A stretch of 7,050 bases of DNA from Synechococcaceae bacterium WBB_10_009 (GCA_010030955.1 RHBP01000090.1:1-7050); one strand, 5' to 3'; numbered from the stretch's first letter, positions 1 to 6,520 are shown. Numbers and translations: made by a program. Notes: generated from the sequence alone by a model not told the origin.

Positions 1-299
1 TGCATCACCTCGGCCAGGGCGATCTGGTGGTCTTCGCTCTCCACCTCCTCCACGATGATTTTGGAGGCCAGCACGCGGTAGCCCTCCTCATCGAGGTCGA
101 GGGCCACATCGAAGTTGGAGAAGTAGTCCTCTTCGAAGGGGTCTTCGCTGATGCCCAGGTAGAGGGTGCGGCGGTACCGCTCGTAGCCCTTGAGCAGGGC
201 CTCACGCAGGGCCGCCTCCACCACGGGGGTGGGCAACTTCTTCTCTTCGCTGATGTCCTCGATCAGGTTCGCCAGACCGGGGAGCAGAACAAGGGCCAT
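1..299 (-). CDS. nusA: Transcription termination/antitermination factor NusA (N-terminal part, cut by window edge)
   Basis: NusA binds RNA polymerase and nascent RNA and modulates pausing, intrinsic termination and antitermination in the cytoplasm. Only the first 99 codons are present; the gene runs off the left edge. The translation starts MALVLLPGLANLIEDISEEK and continues with the VVEAALREALLKGYERY helix and an acidic region (residues about 50-70). This matches the NusA N-terminal domain that contacts polymerase; the S1 and KH RNA-binding domains lie outside the window. The ATG at 299 is the first residue of the conserved N-terminus. No clear Shine-Dalgarno sequence precedes it. It lies 33 bp downstream of rimP on the same strand, the classical rimP-nusA order, so co-transcription is very likely. 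Identification is from recalled family sequence. Confidence 0.93.
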   Translation of the reverse strand, partial: MALVLLPGLANLIEDISEEKKLPTPVVEAALREALLKGYERYRRTLYLGISEDPFEEDYFSNFDVALDLDEEGYRVLASKIIVEEVESEDHQIALAEVM

Positions 300-332
300 G
301 GGGGATGCGGGTGACGCGGAAACGGATGGGGC

Positions 333-806
333 TCAGGCTTCGCTGGGGGTGATCAGGCGAACGCTGATCACATCGGGCCGGGGCAGGCGAACGGTGCGGC
401 CGCGCACATTCAGGTGCACGCTGCTGGCATCGCGCTCCAGCAGTAGGCCTTCACGCTCGGCCTCCGCGCCGGTCTTGGCGTCGCGGTAGCGAACGCTGAC
501 TGGAAAACCGCGGAAGCTGCGGAAATCGCGGTCGTCGCTCAGCTCCTCGCTGATGCCAGGACTGCTGATTTCCAGAACATAGGCCTCCTCCAGCAGGCCA
601 TCGGCCTCCAGGGCATCCCCCAGCACGCCGCTGAAGGCGGCGCAGTCGTCCAGGTTCACATCGCCGCCATCACCCAGGCGCAGCTGCACCTGAAGCGTCA
701 TCGGGATGCGGTGGGTTAACAGCTGGATGCCGCACAGCTGAAACCCGGCGGCCGTGGCCACCTGGCTCACCAGGCGCTCGAGGTCGGGGATCAGGGGATG
801 CGGCAA
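333..806 (-). CDS. rimP: Ribosome maturation factor RimP
   Basis: RimP binds the free 30S subunit and assists its late assembly. The 157-residue product is the usual family length. Residues 1-80 form the N-terminal domain, with the cyanobacterial-type stretch GFQLCGIQLL at 21-30. The family signature EISSPG lies at 79-84, followed by the DRDF/FRGFPV segment (about 92-103) that opens the C-terminal SH3-like domain. I take the TTG at 806 as the start. It gives the MPHPL opening that I recall for Synechococcus/Cyanobium RimP, an in-frame TAG lies a short way upstream, and the next candidate (GTG at 770) would remove conserved residues. There is no evident Shine-Dalgarno sequence. It is the first gene of a probable rimP-nusA unit and is preceded by a 149-bp hairpin-rich spacer. 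Confidence 0.95.
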   Translation of the reverse strand: MPHPLIPDLERLVSQVATAAGFQLCGIQLLTHRIPMTLQVQLRLGDGGDVNLDDCAAFSGVLGDALEADGLLEEAYVLEISSPGISEELSDDRDFRSFRGFPVSVRYRDAKTGAEAEREGLLLERDASSVHLNVRGRTVRLPRPDVISVRLITPSEA

Positions 807-955
807 GGCCGAACCGGAGACAGGGGGGACGGGCTACCCGTCCGGCACCTGCAGGGATCTGCGTCCTGCGGGGCCGGGGTGCGAAACCCGCAGACCAACA
901 GGGGTGCCCGCCGGGCACACCTTGACCCTAAAGGATCGCCGGCTGGGGTCCCGGT
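807..955 (-). promoter_or_regulatory. Hairpin-rich spacer ahead of rimP-nusA (possible structured leader)
   Basis: This 149-bp non-coding gap separates the small Cys protein gene from rimP. It contains three perfect short inverted repeats: 904-909 with 913-918 (6 bp, 3-nt loop), 866-872 with 887-893 (7 bp, 14-nt loop) and 827-833 with 837-843 (7 bp, 3-nt loop). The last is about 20 nt upstream of the rimP start. On the minus strand, TAGGGT (930-925) is the best -10-like hexamer, but no good -35 accompanies it. None of the hairpins is followed by a run of T, so none is a convincing intrinsic terminator. In E. coli the rimP-nusA-infB operon is known to have leader attenuation and NusA feedback; a comparable role here is inference only. 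Confidence 0.35.
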
Positions 956-1225
956 TCAGCCGCCCAGGGAGCCCAGGTCGACGGCGGGCGGCTCCATGTA
1001 GGCATCGCCGGGCTGGGGCGCACCGCGCAGGCTGGGGTCCTGGTTGAGGCACTGGGCCTTCTGCTCATCGGTGCGCAGGTACTGGCACACCCGCGCCCAC
1101 AGCTTCGAGCGGGTGGAGGGCGCCCCCTGGCTGAAGTGCACCTGGTCGACACCCCCCACCAGCCCTTGGATCTCCACCTGGCACAGGGTGCAGCGTTGAC
1201 GGGTGCCCGGGGGAATCGCAGCCAT
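956..1225 (-). CDS. Small conserved-looking cysteine-containing protein of unknown function
   Basis: I cannot assign a function. With the ATG at 1225 the product has 89 residues. It has a CxxC pair (Cys12, Cys15 in RCTLCQVEIQ), a central stretch around GGVDQVHFSQG (24-34) and SKLWARVCQYL (40-50), further cysteines at 47 and 59, and a Gly/Pro-rich tail ending LGSLGG. There is no signal peptide or membrane segment. The CxxC plus His30 and Cys47 could suggest a metal site or redox pair, but this is conjecture. The text resembles a small hypothetical protein that I believe recurs in picocyanobacteria. An alternative ATG at 1234 would add MAG. It is head-to-head with the phosphoesterase gene, and the two start regions may overlap. 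It lies upstream of rimP-nusA on the same strand, 149 bp away. Confidence 0.7.
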   Translation of the reverse strand: MAAIPPGTRQRCTLCQVEIQGLVGGVDQVHFSQGAPSTRSKLWARVCQYLRTDEQKAQCLNQDPSLRGAPQPGDAYMEPPAVDLGSLGG

Positions 1226-1277
1226 GCCAGCCATGCGCAGAAGAGGCAACTTAAAGCCAGCCTTCCGCCGGCCCGGT

Positions 1278-2069
1278 GTGATCCGCATCCTGCAGCTCAG
1301 TGATCCGCATCTGCTGGCCGATCCCCATGGCCGCTGCCGTGGCCATGGGGCCCTGGCCTGCCTGCTCCATGGCTGGCATCAGGCGCTGCGGCAGCTTGGA
1401 CAGCCCCCCGATTTGCTGCTGATCAGCGGCGATCTGTGCCAGGACGAGAGCTGGGGCGGCTACTGCCGCCTGCGGGAGTTCCTCGAGCAGGCCGTGCTGC
1501 CGCTGGGGGTTGCTGCGGCGCTGCTGCCCGGCAACCATGACGACCCTGGGCTGCTGCGGGCCGCCCTGGGGCGACACGCCTGGATCGCCCCGGCCCTGGT
1601 GCCAGTCCGCCACTGGGGCCTGGTGCTGCTCAGCAGCCACCGCCCCGGCAGCGTGGCCGGCTGGCTGGAGCCACGGCAGCTGCTCTGGCTGGATCAGCAG
1701 CTGGCGGCGGCCGCCACGCCGCTGCTGCTGGCCCTGCACCATCCGCCACTGCCGATTGGTGCGCCGGCCCTGGATGGCATCGGCCTGCAGCGGCCCGAGC
1801 CACTGCTGGAGCGGTTGCGGGCCAGCCCGCGGGTGCGCGCCGTGGTGTTCGGCCATGTGCATCAGCACTGGCGGGGGGAGCTGCCACGGCCCGGCGCCGG
1901 GGCGGCGTTGCCCCTGTGGGCCTGCCCCTCCACCCTGGCGGCGTTCGAGCCGGTGCAGCCCTGCCCGCTGGGCCGGGCCGACTGGCCTGGGGGCCGTCTG
2001 TTGGAGCTCGGTCCCGGGGGCGCCCTCTCCAACCGGCTGCTGCGCTGGAGCCCCTGCTCCCCTGCCTAG
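1278..2069 (+). CDS. Calcineurin-like metallophosphoesterase, CpdA/Icc type
   Basis: This is a two-metal phosphoesterase of the family that includes E. coli 3',5'-cyclic-AMP phosphodiesterase CpdA. Numbered from the GTG at 1278 (263 residues), the metal-binding motifs appear in order: SDPH (Asp9, His11), GDLCQDES (Asp52), GNHD (Asn86, His87), LHHPP (His154/155) and GHVH (His193, His195). All expected ligands are present, so it should be active; whether the substrate is cAMP, another cyclic nucleotide or another phosphoester cannot be told from sequence. It has no signal peptide, so it is probably cytoplasmic. The start is uncertain. GTG 1278 begins directly at the family N-terminus (VIRILQLSDPH), whereas ATG 1224 (preceded by GGGGGAA at 1209-1215), ATG 1233 or GTG 1203 would add a basic, Pro-rich extension and overlap the divergent gene. 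A strong hairpin lies at 1323-1350 within the gene. htrA starts 26 bp after its stop. Confidence 0.88.
   Translation: MIRILQLSDPHLLADPHGRCRGHGALACLLHGWHQALRQLGQPPDLLLISGDLCQDESWGGYCRLREFLEQAVLPLGVAAALLPGNHDDPGLLRAALGRHAWIAPALVPVRHWGLVLLSSHRPGSVAGWLEPRQLLWLDQQLAAAATPLLLALHHPPLPIGAPALDGIGLQRPEPLLERLRASPRVRAVVFGHVHQHWRGELPRPGAGAALPLWACPSTLAAFEPVQPCPLGRADWPGGRLLELGPGGALSNRLLRWSPCSPA
1323..1350 (+). repeat. Perfect 10-bp inverted repeat (12-bp stem) inside the phosphoesterase gene
   Basis: CCCCATGGCC at 1323-1332 is the exact reverse complement of GGCCATGGGG at 1341-1350. The stem extends inward by a G-U and a C-G pair, leaving the 4-nt loop TGCC (1335-1338). It begins 45 bases into the gene when the GTG 1278 start is used and encodes the segment around DPHGRCRGHGAL. 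It could hinder translation or act in RNA processing, or it could be a chance product of the GC-rich sequence. Confidence 0.6.
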
Positions 2070-2095
2070 CCTGCAACCCATCCATCTGGGCTTCC

Positions 2096-3190
2096 GTGCG
2101 CCGTCTTCTCGCTCTGCCCCTGCTGCTGTTGCTGAGCCTGTGCTGGGCGTGGCCCGCTGGGGCGGAGTCCCCCGGCCAGGGGGGCAGCTTCGTGAGCGCC
2201 GCGGTGAAGAAGGTGGCTCCGGCGGTGGTGCGCATCGACACCGAGCGCAGCGTGCCCAGGGTGGGCCTTGATCCCGCCTTCAACGACCCGCTGCTGCGGG
2301 AGTTGTTCGGCGATCAACTGCCCCACAGCCGCGAGCGCGGCCAGGGCTCCGGCATCGTGATCGACGCCAAGGGGCTGGTGCTCACCAATGCCCACGTGGT
2401 GGAGGGGGCCGACCGGGTGGAGGTGACCCTCGCCGACGGACGCGACGTGGAGGGCACCGTGCTGGGCAGCGATGCGGTCACCGACCTGGCGGTGGTGCGC
2501 ATCCCCCAGGGGTCGGGCCTGAAGGCGGCCCCCCTCGGCGATTCCGAACGCCTGGAGGTGGGCGACTGGGCCATCGCTCTGGGCACCCCCTACGGCCTGG
2601 AGCGCACCGTGACCCTGGGGATCGTCAGCAGCCTGCACCGCAACATCACCAGCCTGGGCTTCTCCGACAAGCGGCTCGACCTGATCCAGACCGACGCCGC
2701 CATCAACCCCGGCAACTCCGGCGGCCCCCTGATCAACGCCAACGGCGAGGTGGTGGGCATCAACACCCTGGTGCGCTCCGGGCCGGGGGCCGGTCTCGGC
2801 TTCGCCATCCCCATCAACTTGGCCAAGGGGGTGGCGGCCCAGTTGGGCCAGGGCTCCACGGTGGTGCACCCCTACCTGGGCCTGCAGCTGGTGCCCCTGA
2901 ACGCCCGCCTGGCCCGCGACAACAACGCCGATCCCAATGCGCTGCTGCAGCTGCCGGAGCGCGATGGGGCCCTGGTGCAGCGGGTGCTGCCCGAGAGTCC
3001 GGCGGAGAAGGCGGGCCTGCGCCGCGGTGATCTGGTGGTGGCCGCCGCGGAGCAGGCGGTGCCGGATCCGGCCGCCCTGCTGCGGCTGGTGGAGGCCTCC
3101 CAGGTGGGCGATGCCCTGGCGCTCACGGTGCTGCGCGGCGATCAGCAGCTGCAGCTTTCGATCCGTCCGGAGGCACTGCCCCACGCCTGA
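2096..3190 (+). CDS. Secreted trypsin-like serine protease with PDZ domain, HtrA/Deg (HhoA/HhoB) family
   Basis: This is an envelope protein-quality-control protease that degrades misfolded proteins in the periplasm or lumen. From the GTG at 2096 the product has 364 residues. Residues 1-23 form a signal peptide: RR, then a leucine-rich core, then a likely AGA cleavage site. The chymotrypsin-fold domain carries the full catalytic triad: His100 (LTNAHVVEG), Asp130 (DAVTDLAVV) and Ser208 (GNSGGPL). One PDZ domain follows at about 258-357 (HPYLGLQL; SPAEKAGLRRGDLV), as in the three cyanobacterial Deg paralogues HtrA, HhoA and HhoB; I cannot say which one it corresponds to. The reading frame stays open upstream into the phosphoesterase gene, but GTG 2096 is the only start that places the signal peptide at the N-terminus. 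It begins 26 bp after the phosphoesterase stop and ends 31 bp before rpiA, which suggests co-transcription. The Shine-Dalgarno sequence is weak. Confidence 0.94.
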   Translation: MRRLLALPLLLLLSLCWAWPAGAESPGQGGSFVSAAVKKVAPAVVRIDTERSVPRVGLDPAFNDPLLRELFGDQLPHSRERGQGSGIVIDAKGLVLTNAHVVEGADRVEVTLADGRDVEGTVLGSDAVTDLAVVRIPQGSGLKAAPLGDSERLEVGDWAIALGTPYGLERTVTLGIVSSLHRNITSLGFSDKRLDLIQTDAAINPGNSGGPLINANGEVVGINTLVRSGPGAGLGFAIPINLAKGVAAQLGQGSTVVHPYLGLQLVPLNARLARDNNADPNALLQLPERDGALVQRVLPESPAEKAGLRRGDLVVAAAEQAVPDPAALLRLVEASQVGDALALTVLRGDQQLQLSIRPEALPHA

Positions 3191-3221
3191 GCTACGGTCA
3201 GCGCCCTGTTGCGGTGTGGTG

Positions 3222-3935
3222 ATGGCGGATCTGCAGGACCAGATGAAGCGGGCGGTGGCGGCGGCCGCCACCGAGCAGATCCGCAGCGGCATGGTGGTGG
3301 GCCTGGGCTCAGGCTCCACGGCGGCCCTGATGATTCAGGCCCTCGGCGCCAAGCTCAAGAGCGGTGAGCTCACCGACATCGTGGGCGTCACCACCTCATT
3401 CCAGGGGGAGGTGCTGGCGGCGGAGCTGGGCATCCCCCTGCAGAGCCTCAACGCCGTGGATCGCATCGATCTGGCCATCGACGGCGCCGATGAGGTGGAC
3501 CCCGCCTTCCAGCTGATCAAGGGCGGCGGCGCCTGCCACGTGCAGGAAAAGCTGGTGGCGGTGCGGGCCGAGCGCTTCGTGGTGGTGGTGGATTCCACCA
3601 AGCTGGTGGACACCCTCAACCTCGGGTTCCTGCTGCCGGTGGAGGTGCTGCCGGGGGCCTGGCGTCAGGTGCAGGACCAGCTGCGGGCCATGGGGGGGGA
3701 TGCCCAGCTGCGCATGGCGGTGAAGAAGGCCGGCCCGGTGGTGACCGACCAGGGCAACCTTGTGCTGGATGTGACGTTCGCCGGCGGCATCACCGACCCG
3801 GTGACCCTCGAGAAGGAGATCAACAACCTGCCCGGAGTGCTCGAGAACGGCCTGTTCGTGAACATCACCGACCAGGTGCTGGTGGGGGAGATCACCGACG
3901 GTGTCGCCGGCGTGCGCGATCTGGTGAAGCGCTGA
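3222..3935 (+). CDS. rpiA: Ribose-5-phosphate isomerase A
   Basis: The enzyme interconverts ribose 5-phosphate and ribulose 5-phosphate in the cytoplasm, feeding the Calvin cycle, the pentose-phosphate pathway and nucleotide and histidine synthesis. The 237-residue product is of typical length. Signatures are GLGSGSTA (27-34), TTSFQGE (57-63), IDGADEVD (86-93) and KGGGACHVQEK (100-110). By comparison with E. coli RpiA (Asp81, Asp84, Lys94, Glu103), the active-site residues are Asp87, Asp90, Lys100 and Glu109, all at a constant offset of six. The ATG at 3222 follows two in-frame GTG codons (3216, 3219) that could also serve; ATG is preferred. It starts 31 bp after htrA and converges with hisD, with 7 bp between the stop codons. 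Confidence 0.97.
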   Translation: MADLQDQMKRAVAAAATEQIRSGMVVGLGSGSTAALMIQALGAKLKSGELTDIVGVTTSFQGEVLAAELGIPLQSLNAVDRIDLAIDGADEVDPAFQLIKGGGACHVQEKLVAVRAERFVVVVDSTKLVDTLNLGFLLPVEVLPGAWRQVQDQLRAMGGDAQLRMAVKKAGPVVTDQGNLVLDVTFAGGITDPVTLEKEINNLPGVLENGLFVNITDQVLVGEITDGVAGVRDLVKR

Positions 3936-3942
3936 GGCGCCC

Positions 3943-5256
3943 CTAGCGCAGCCGCCGCCGCACCGACTCGGCGTGGCTGTGCAGCCCTTCGCTGTCCGCC
4001 AGGGTGGTCACAGCCTGGCCGGTGGCCTCCAGGGCCTGGCGGTTGAACTGGATCAGGCTGGTGTGGCGCAGGAAGGTTTCCACGCTCAGGGCTCCGGCAA
4101 AGCGGGCGGTGCCTGAGGTGGGCAGGGTGTGGTTGGGGCCCGCCAGGTAGTCGCCCACCGCCTCCGGGGTCCAGGCCCCCAGGAAGATGGCGCCGGCGTT
4201 CTGGATGGTGTCCGCCAGGGGCTCCGGCCGCTCCACCTGCAGCTCCAGGTGCTCCGGGGCAAAGCGGTCGCTGAGTTGGGCGGCGCTGAGCAGATCCGGG
4301 CACACCACGATCAGGCCCCAGTCGTTGAGGGCCTGGCGGGTGATCTCGGCCCGGGGGTGCCCCTCCAGCTGGGCGGCGATGGCCGCCGGCACCGCGTCCG
4401 CCAGCTCGGCGCTGGTGGTGAGCAGGATGGCCGCCGCCAGGGGGTCGTGCTCCGCCTGGGCCAGCAGGTCGGCCGCCACGTGGTCGGCCACGGCCGTGTG
4501 GTCGGCGATCACCAGCACCTCGCTGGGGCCCGCCAGGGAGTCGATCGCCACGCGGCCATAGACGGCCTTCTTGGCCAGGGTCACGTAGAGGTTGCCGGGG
4601 CCGCTGATCACGTCGACCCGCGGAATGCTTTCGGTGCCGTAGGCCAGGGCGGCGATGGCCTGGGCACCGCCCACCCGGTAGATCTCGGTGACCCCCGCCA
4701 GGTGGGCGGCCGCCAGCACCGTTTGGTTCACCCGGCCATCGCGGCCTGGGGGCGTGACCATCACCAGCCGCTGCACGCCGGCCACCGTGGCCGGCACCGC
4801 GTTCATCAGCACGGTGCTGGGGTAGCTGGCGCGCCCCCCCGGCACGTAGAGGCCGGCCCGCTCCACCGGTCGCCAGCGGCGCCCCAGCCGTTCACCGTGC
4901 ACGCCGTTGATGGCCAGATCGGCGGGTTTCTGCCGCTGGTGAAAGTCAACGATCCGCCGGTGGGCCAGCTTCAGGGCCCCCTGCAGGTCGGCGGGGGTGG
5001 CCTCCCAGGCGGCCTCCAGCTGCTCCGCCGGCACCCGCAGCGGATCGGGCCGCACGCCATCGAAGCGCTCGGTCAGCTCCAGCAGGGCCGCGTCGCCGTC
5101 GCGCTGCACCTGGGCCAGGATCGCGTCCACCCGCCCGGCGGCCTCGCGGCTCTGGCCGCTTTCGGTGCGATGGGCGATGGCCTCCAGCCGGGCGCCCGCC
5201 TGCTCCAGGTCGGTCAACCGCTCCAGGGTCAGTTCGGGGCTGGGGGCAACGGTCAC
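3943..5256 (-). CDS. hisD: Histidinol dehydrogenase
   Basis: The enzyme catalyses the last two steps of histidine biosynthesis, the zinc- and NAD-dependent oxidation of L-histidinol to L-histidine. From the GTG at 5256 the product has 437 residues, the usual length. Recognisable segments are ERAGLYVPGGRASYPSTVLM (132-151), YRVGGAQAIAALAYGTE (193-209), SGPGN (218-222) and AGPSEVL (242-248). By comparison with the E. coli enzyme, the zinc ligands are Gln267, His270, Asp369 and His428, and the catalytic pair is Glu335-His336 (FAPEHLEL); all are present. The frame remains open to a TTG at 5316, but that start adds an atypical 20-residue leader, so GTG 5256 is chosen. No clear Shine-Dalgarno sequence is seen. 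It stands alone rather than in a his operon, divergent from rpsT and convergent with rpiA. Confidence 0.96.
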   Translation of the reverse strand: MTVAPSPELTLERLTDLEQAGARLEAIAHRTESGQSREAAGRVDAILAQVQRDGDAALLELTERFDGVRPDPLRVPAEQLEAAWEATPADLQGALKLAHRRIVDFHQRQKPADLAINGVHGERLGRRWRPVERAGLYVPGGRASYPSTVLMNAVPATVAGVQRLVMVTPPGRDGRVNQTVLAAAHLAGVTEIYRVGGAQAIAALAYGTESIPRVDVISGPGNLYVTLAKKAVYGRVAIDSLAGPSEVLVIADHTAVADHVAADLLAQAEHDPLAAAILLTTSAELADAVPAAIAAQLEGHPRAEITRQALNDWGLIVVCPDLLSAAQLSDRFAPEHLELQVERPEPLADTIQNAGAIFLGAWTPEAVGDYLAGPNHTLPTSGTARFAGALSVETFLRHTSLIQFNRQALEATGQAVTTLADSEGLHSHAESVRRRLR

Positions 5257-5287
5257 CGGGGCGCTGCAACGTGTTGAGCACGCTAAA

Positions 5288-5311
5288 GCTCCGTCCCTGG
5301 AAGGTCGGAGC
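5288..5311. repeat. Inverted repeat in the hisD-rpsT divergent spacer
   Basis: GCTCCG at 5288-5293 is the reverse complement of CGGAGC at 5306-5311, with a 12-bp spacer. The two half-sites are centred 18 bp apart, and the element covers the putative rpsT -35 region. It abuts a second small palindrome, CCCCAAGGGG (5311-5320, 4-bp arms). It could be an operator or a chance repeat. Confidence 0.3.
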
Positions 5312-5326
5312 CCCAAGGGGTAGAGT
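5298..5326 (+). promoter_or_regulatory. Candidate rpsT promoter
   Basis: TAGAGT (5321-5326) matches four of six positions of the -10 consensus. TGGAAG (5298-5303) is a weak -35 at the ideal 17-bp spacing. This would place transcription start near 5333, giving a short leader of about 25 nt before the GTG of rpsT. It lies in the only non-coding gap between the divergent hisD and rpsT genes, where a promoter is needed for both. No convincing hisD promoter was found on the other strand. It is supported only by eye. Confidence 0.35.
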
Positions 5327-5357
5327 CGTCGTTTGCCGAGTCAGCGCCGTACCGCCT

Positions 5358-5660
5358 GTGGCCAATAACAAGTCGTCGAAGAAGCGCATCGAGATTGCCG
5401 AGCGCAACCGCCTGCAGAACCGCAGCTACAAGTCGGCCGTTCGCACCCTGATGAAGCGCTGCTTCACCGCTTGCGCCGCCTACGCCCAGGCCCCTGGCAG
5501 CGCCGCCAAGGATGCGGTGCAGACCAGCCTCAGCGCCGCCTTCAGCAAAATCGACAAGGCCGTCAAGGTGGGTGTGCTGCACCGCAACACCGGCGCCCAT
5601 CAAAAGTCGCGCCTCAGCGCCGCCGTGAAGAGCGCCGTTGAGCCGGCCGCCAAGGCCTGA
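5358..5660 (+). CDS. rpsT: 30S ribosomal protein S20
   Basis: S20 is a primary 16S rRNA-binding protein of the small subunit. The 100-residue product is very basic (Lys, Arg) and alanine-rich and is predicted to be all-helical. It starts MANNKSSKKRIEIAERNRLQ and has the conserved NRSYKSAVRTLMKR (21-34) and a C-terminal HRNTGAHQKSRLSAAV (75-90), where the family has its K/R-N-x-A-x-R-x-KSRL motif. The length is slightly greater than the 87 residues of E. coli S20, as is usual in cyanobacteria. The start is GTG at 5358, because MANN/MANS is the family N-terminus. It is divergent from hisD and 38 bp upstream of tatD. Confidence 0.97.
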   Translation: MANNKSSKKRIEIAERNRLQNRSYKSAVRTLMKRCFTACAAYAQAPGSAAKDAVQTSLSAAFSKIDKAVKVGVLHRNTGAHQKSRLSAAVKSAVEPAAKA

Positions 5661-5698
5661 GCGCCCTAGGGTTCGGCCGTTGCGCTGAATCCACCCCC

Positions 5699-6520
5699 AT
5701 GGCATCGGCCGTCGCCCTCGAGAGCCTCGAGGTGCCCCTGATCGACAGCCACTGTCACATCGTCTTTCGCAACTTTGACGATGACCTGGAGGAGGTGGCC
5801 CAACGCTGGCGGGATGCCGGTGTGGGTCGCCTCCTCCATGCCTGTGTGGAGCCCTCGGAGATCCCGGCGATCCGGGCCCTGGCCGATCGTTTCCCCGAGC
5901 TGCGTTATTCCGTTGGGGTTCATCCGCTCGACACGGAGCATTGGCACAACGACACGCCGGCGCTGCTGCGCCAGGCGGCCCTCGACGATCCGCGTGTGAT
6001 TGCGGTGGGGGAGCTGGGGTTGGATCTGTTCCGCGACCAGAACCTCGAGCAGCAGCTGGCGATGCTGCGGCCCCAGTTGGATCTGGCGGTGGAGCTGGAT
6101 CTGCCGGTGATCATCCACTGCCGCGATGCGGCCGAGCCGATGCTGGCGGAGTTGCGCGCGCGGGCGGAGCGCGGCGCCTGCCCCCGCGGCGTGATGCACT
6201 GCTGGAGCGGCACGCCCGCGGAGATGGAGGCCTTCCTGGCACTGGGGCTGTACATCAGCTTCAGCGGCAACGTCACCTTCCCCAAGGCGGAGGACACCCA
6301 CGCCTGCGCCCAGCGGGTGCCCGCCGACCGTTTCCTGGTGGAAACCGATTGCCCCTTCCTGGCGCCCGTGCCGCGGCGGGGCAAGCGCAACGAGCCGGCC
6401 TACGTGGCCGCCGTGGCCCAGCGGGTTGCGGACTTGCGTCAGGAATCCCTGGCCGAAGTGGCCCGGCGGAGCACGGCCAACGCCTGCGCGCTGTTTGGGC
6501 CGCGACTTCACAGTGTATGA
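5699..6520 (+). CDS. TatD-family metal-dependent hydrolase (putative 3'-5' exonuclease/DNase)
   Basis: TatD enzymes are TIM-barrel amidohydrolase-superfamily proteins. E. coli TatD has been reported as a 3'-5' exonuclease acting on DNA and RNA; the natural role here is unknown. The 273-residue product is of typical length. The metal-binding and catalytic motifs are all present: DSHCH (Asp16, His18, His20), VGELGLD (Glu105), IIHCRDA (His140), MHCWSG (His167) and VETDCPFLAP (Asp217). The ATG at 5699 sits 17 residues before DSHCH. It lies 38 bp after rpsT and 280 bp before rpoB, a neighbourhood I recall as characteristic of picocyanobacteria. The last codons merge with a possible small ORF whose ATG (6517) overlaps the TGA stop. 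Confidence 0.94.
   Translation: MASAVALESLEVPLIDSHCHIVFRNFDDDLEEVAQRWRDAGVGRLLHACVEPSEIPAIRALADRFPELRYSVGVHPLDTEHWHNDTPALLRQAALDDPRVIAVGELGLDLFRDQNLEQQLAMLRPQLDLAVELDLPVIIHCRDAAEPMLAELRARAERGACPRGVMHCWSGTPAEMEAFLALGLYISFSGNVTFPKAEDTHACAQRVPADRFLVETDCPFLAPVPRRGKRNEPAYVAAVAQRVADLRQESLAEVARRSTANACALFGPRLHSV

Noticed and set aside
2096..2164. A lipoprotein signal in HtrA (LSLC in the leader)
   Set aside because: The residue before the cysteine is Leu, not Gly/Ala/Ser, and a normal AGA cleavage site follows, so an ordinary secretory signal peptide fits better.
2066..3319. A 417-codon open frame on the minus strand opposite htrA and rpiA
   Set aside because: It is the antisense of two clear genes in GC-rich DNA, has a His/Gln/Gly-rich low-complexity translation with no domain, and its length is explained by the codon bias of the sense strand.
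4129..5277. A 382-codon open frame on the plus strand opposite hisD
   Set aside because: It is a His/Gly/Gln-rich antisense shadow of hisD, whose catalytic and zinc residues are all intact on the minus strand.
5257..5316. An N-terminal extension of HisD to the TTG at 5316
   Set aside because: It would add 20 atypical residues (including CSTRC) and occupy the divergent promoter region; GTG 5256 gives the normal HisD length of 437.
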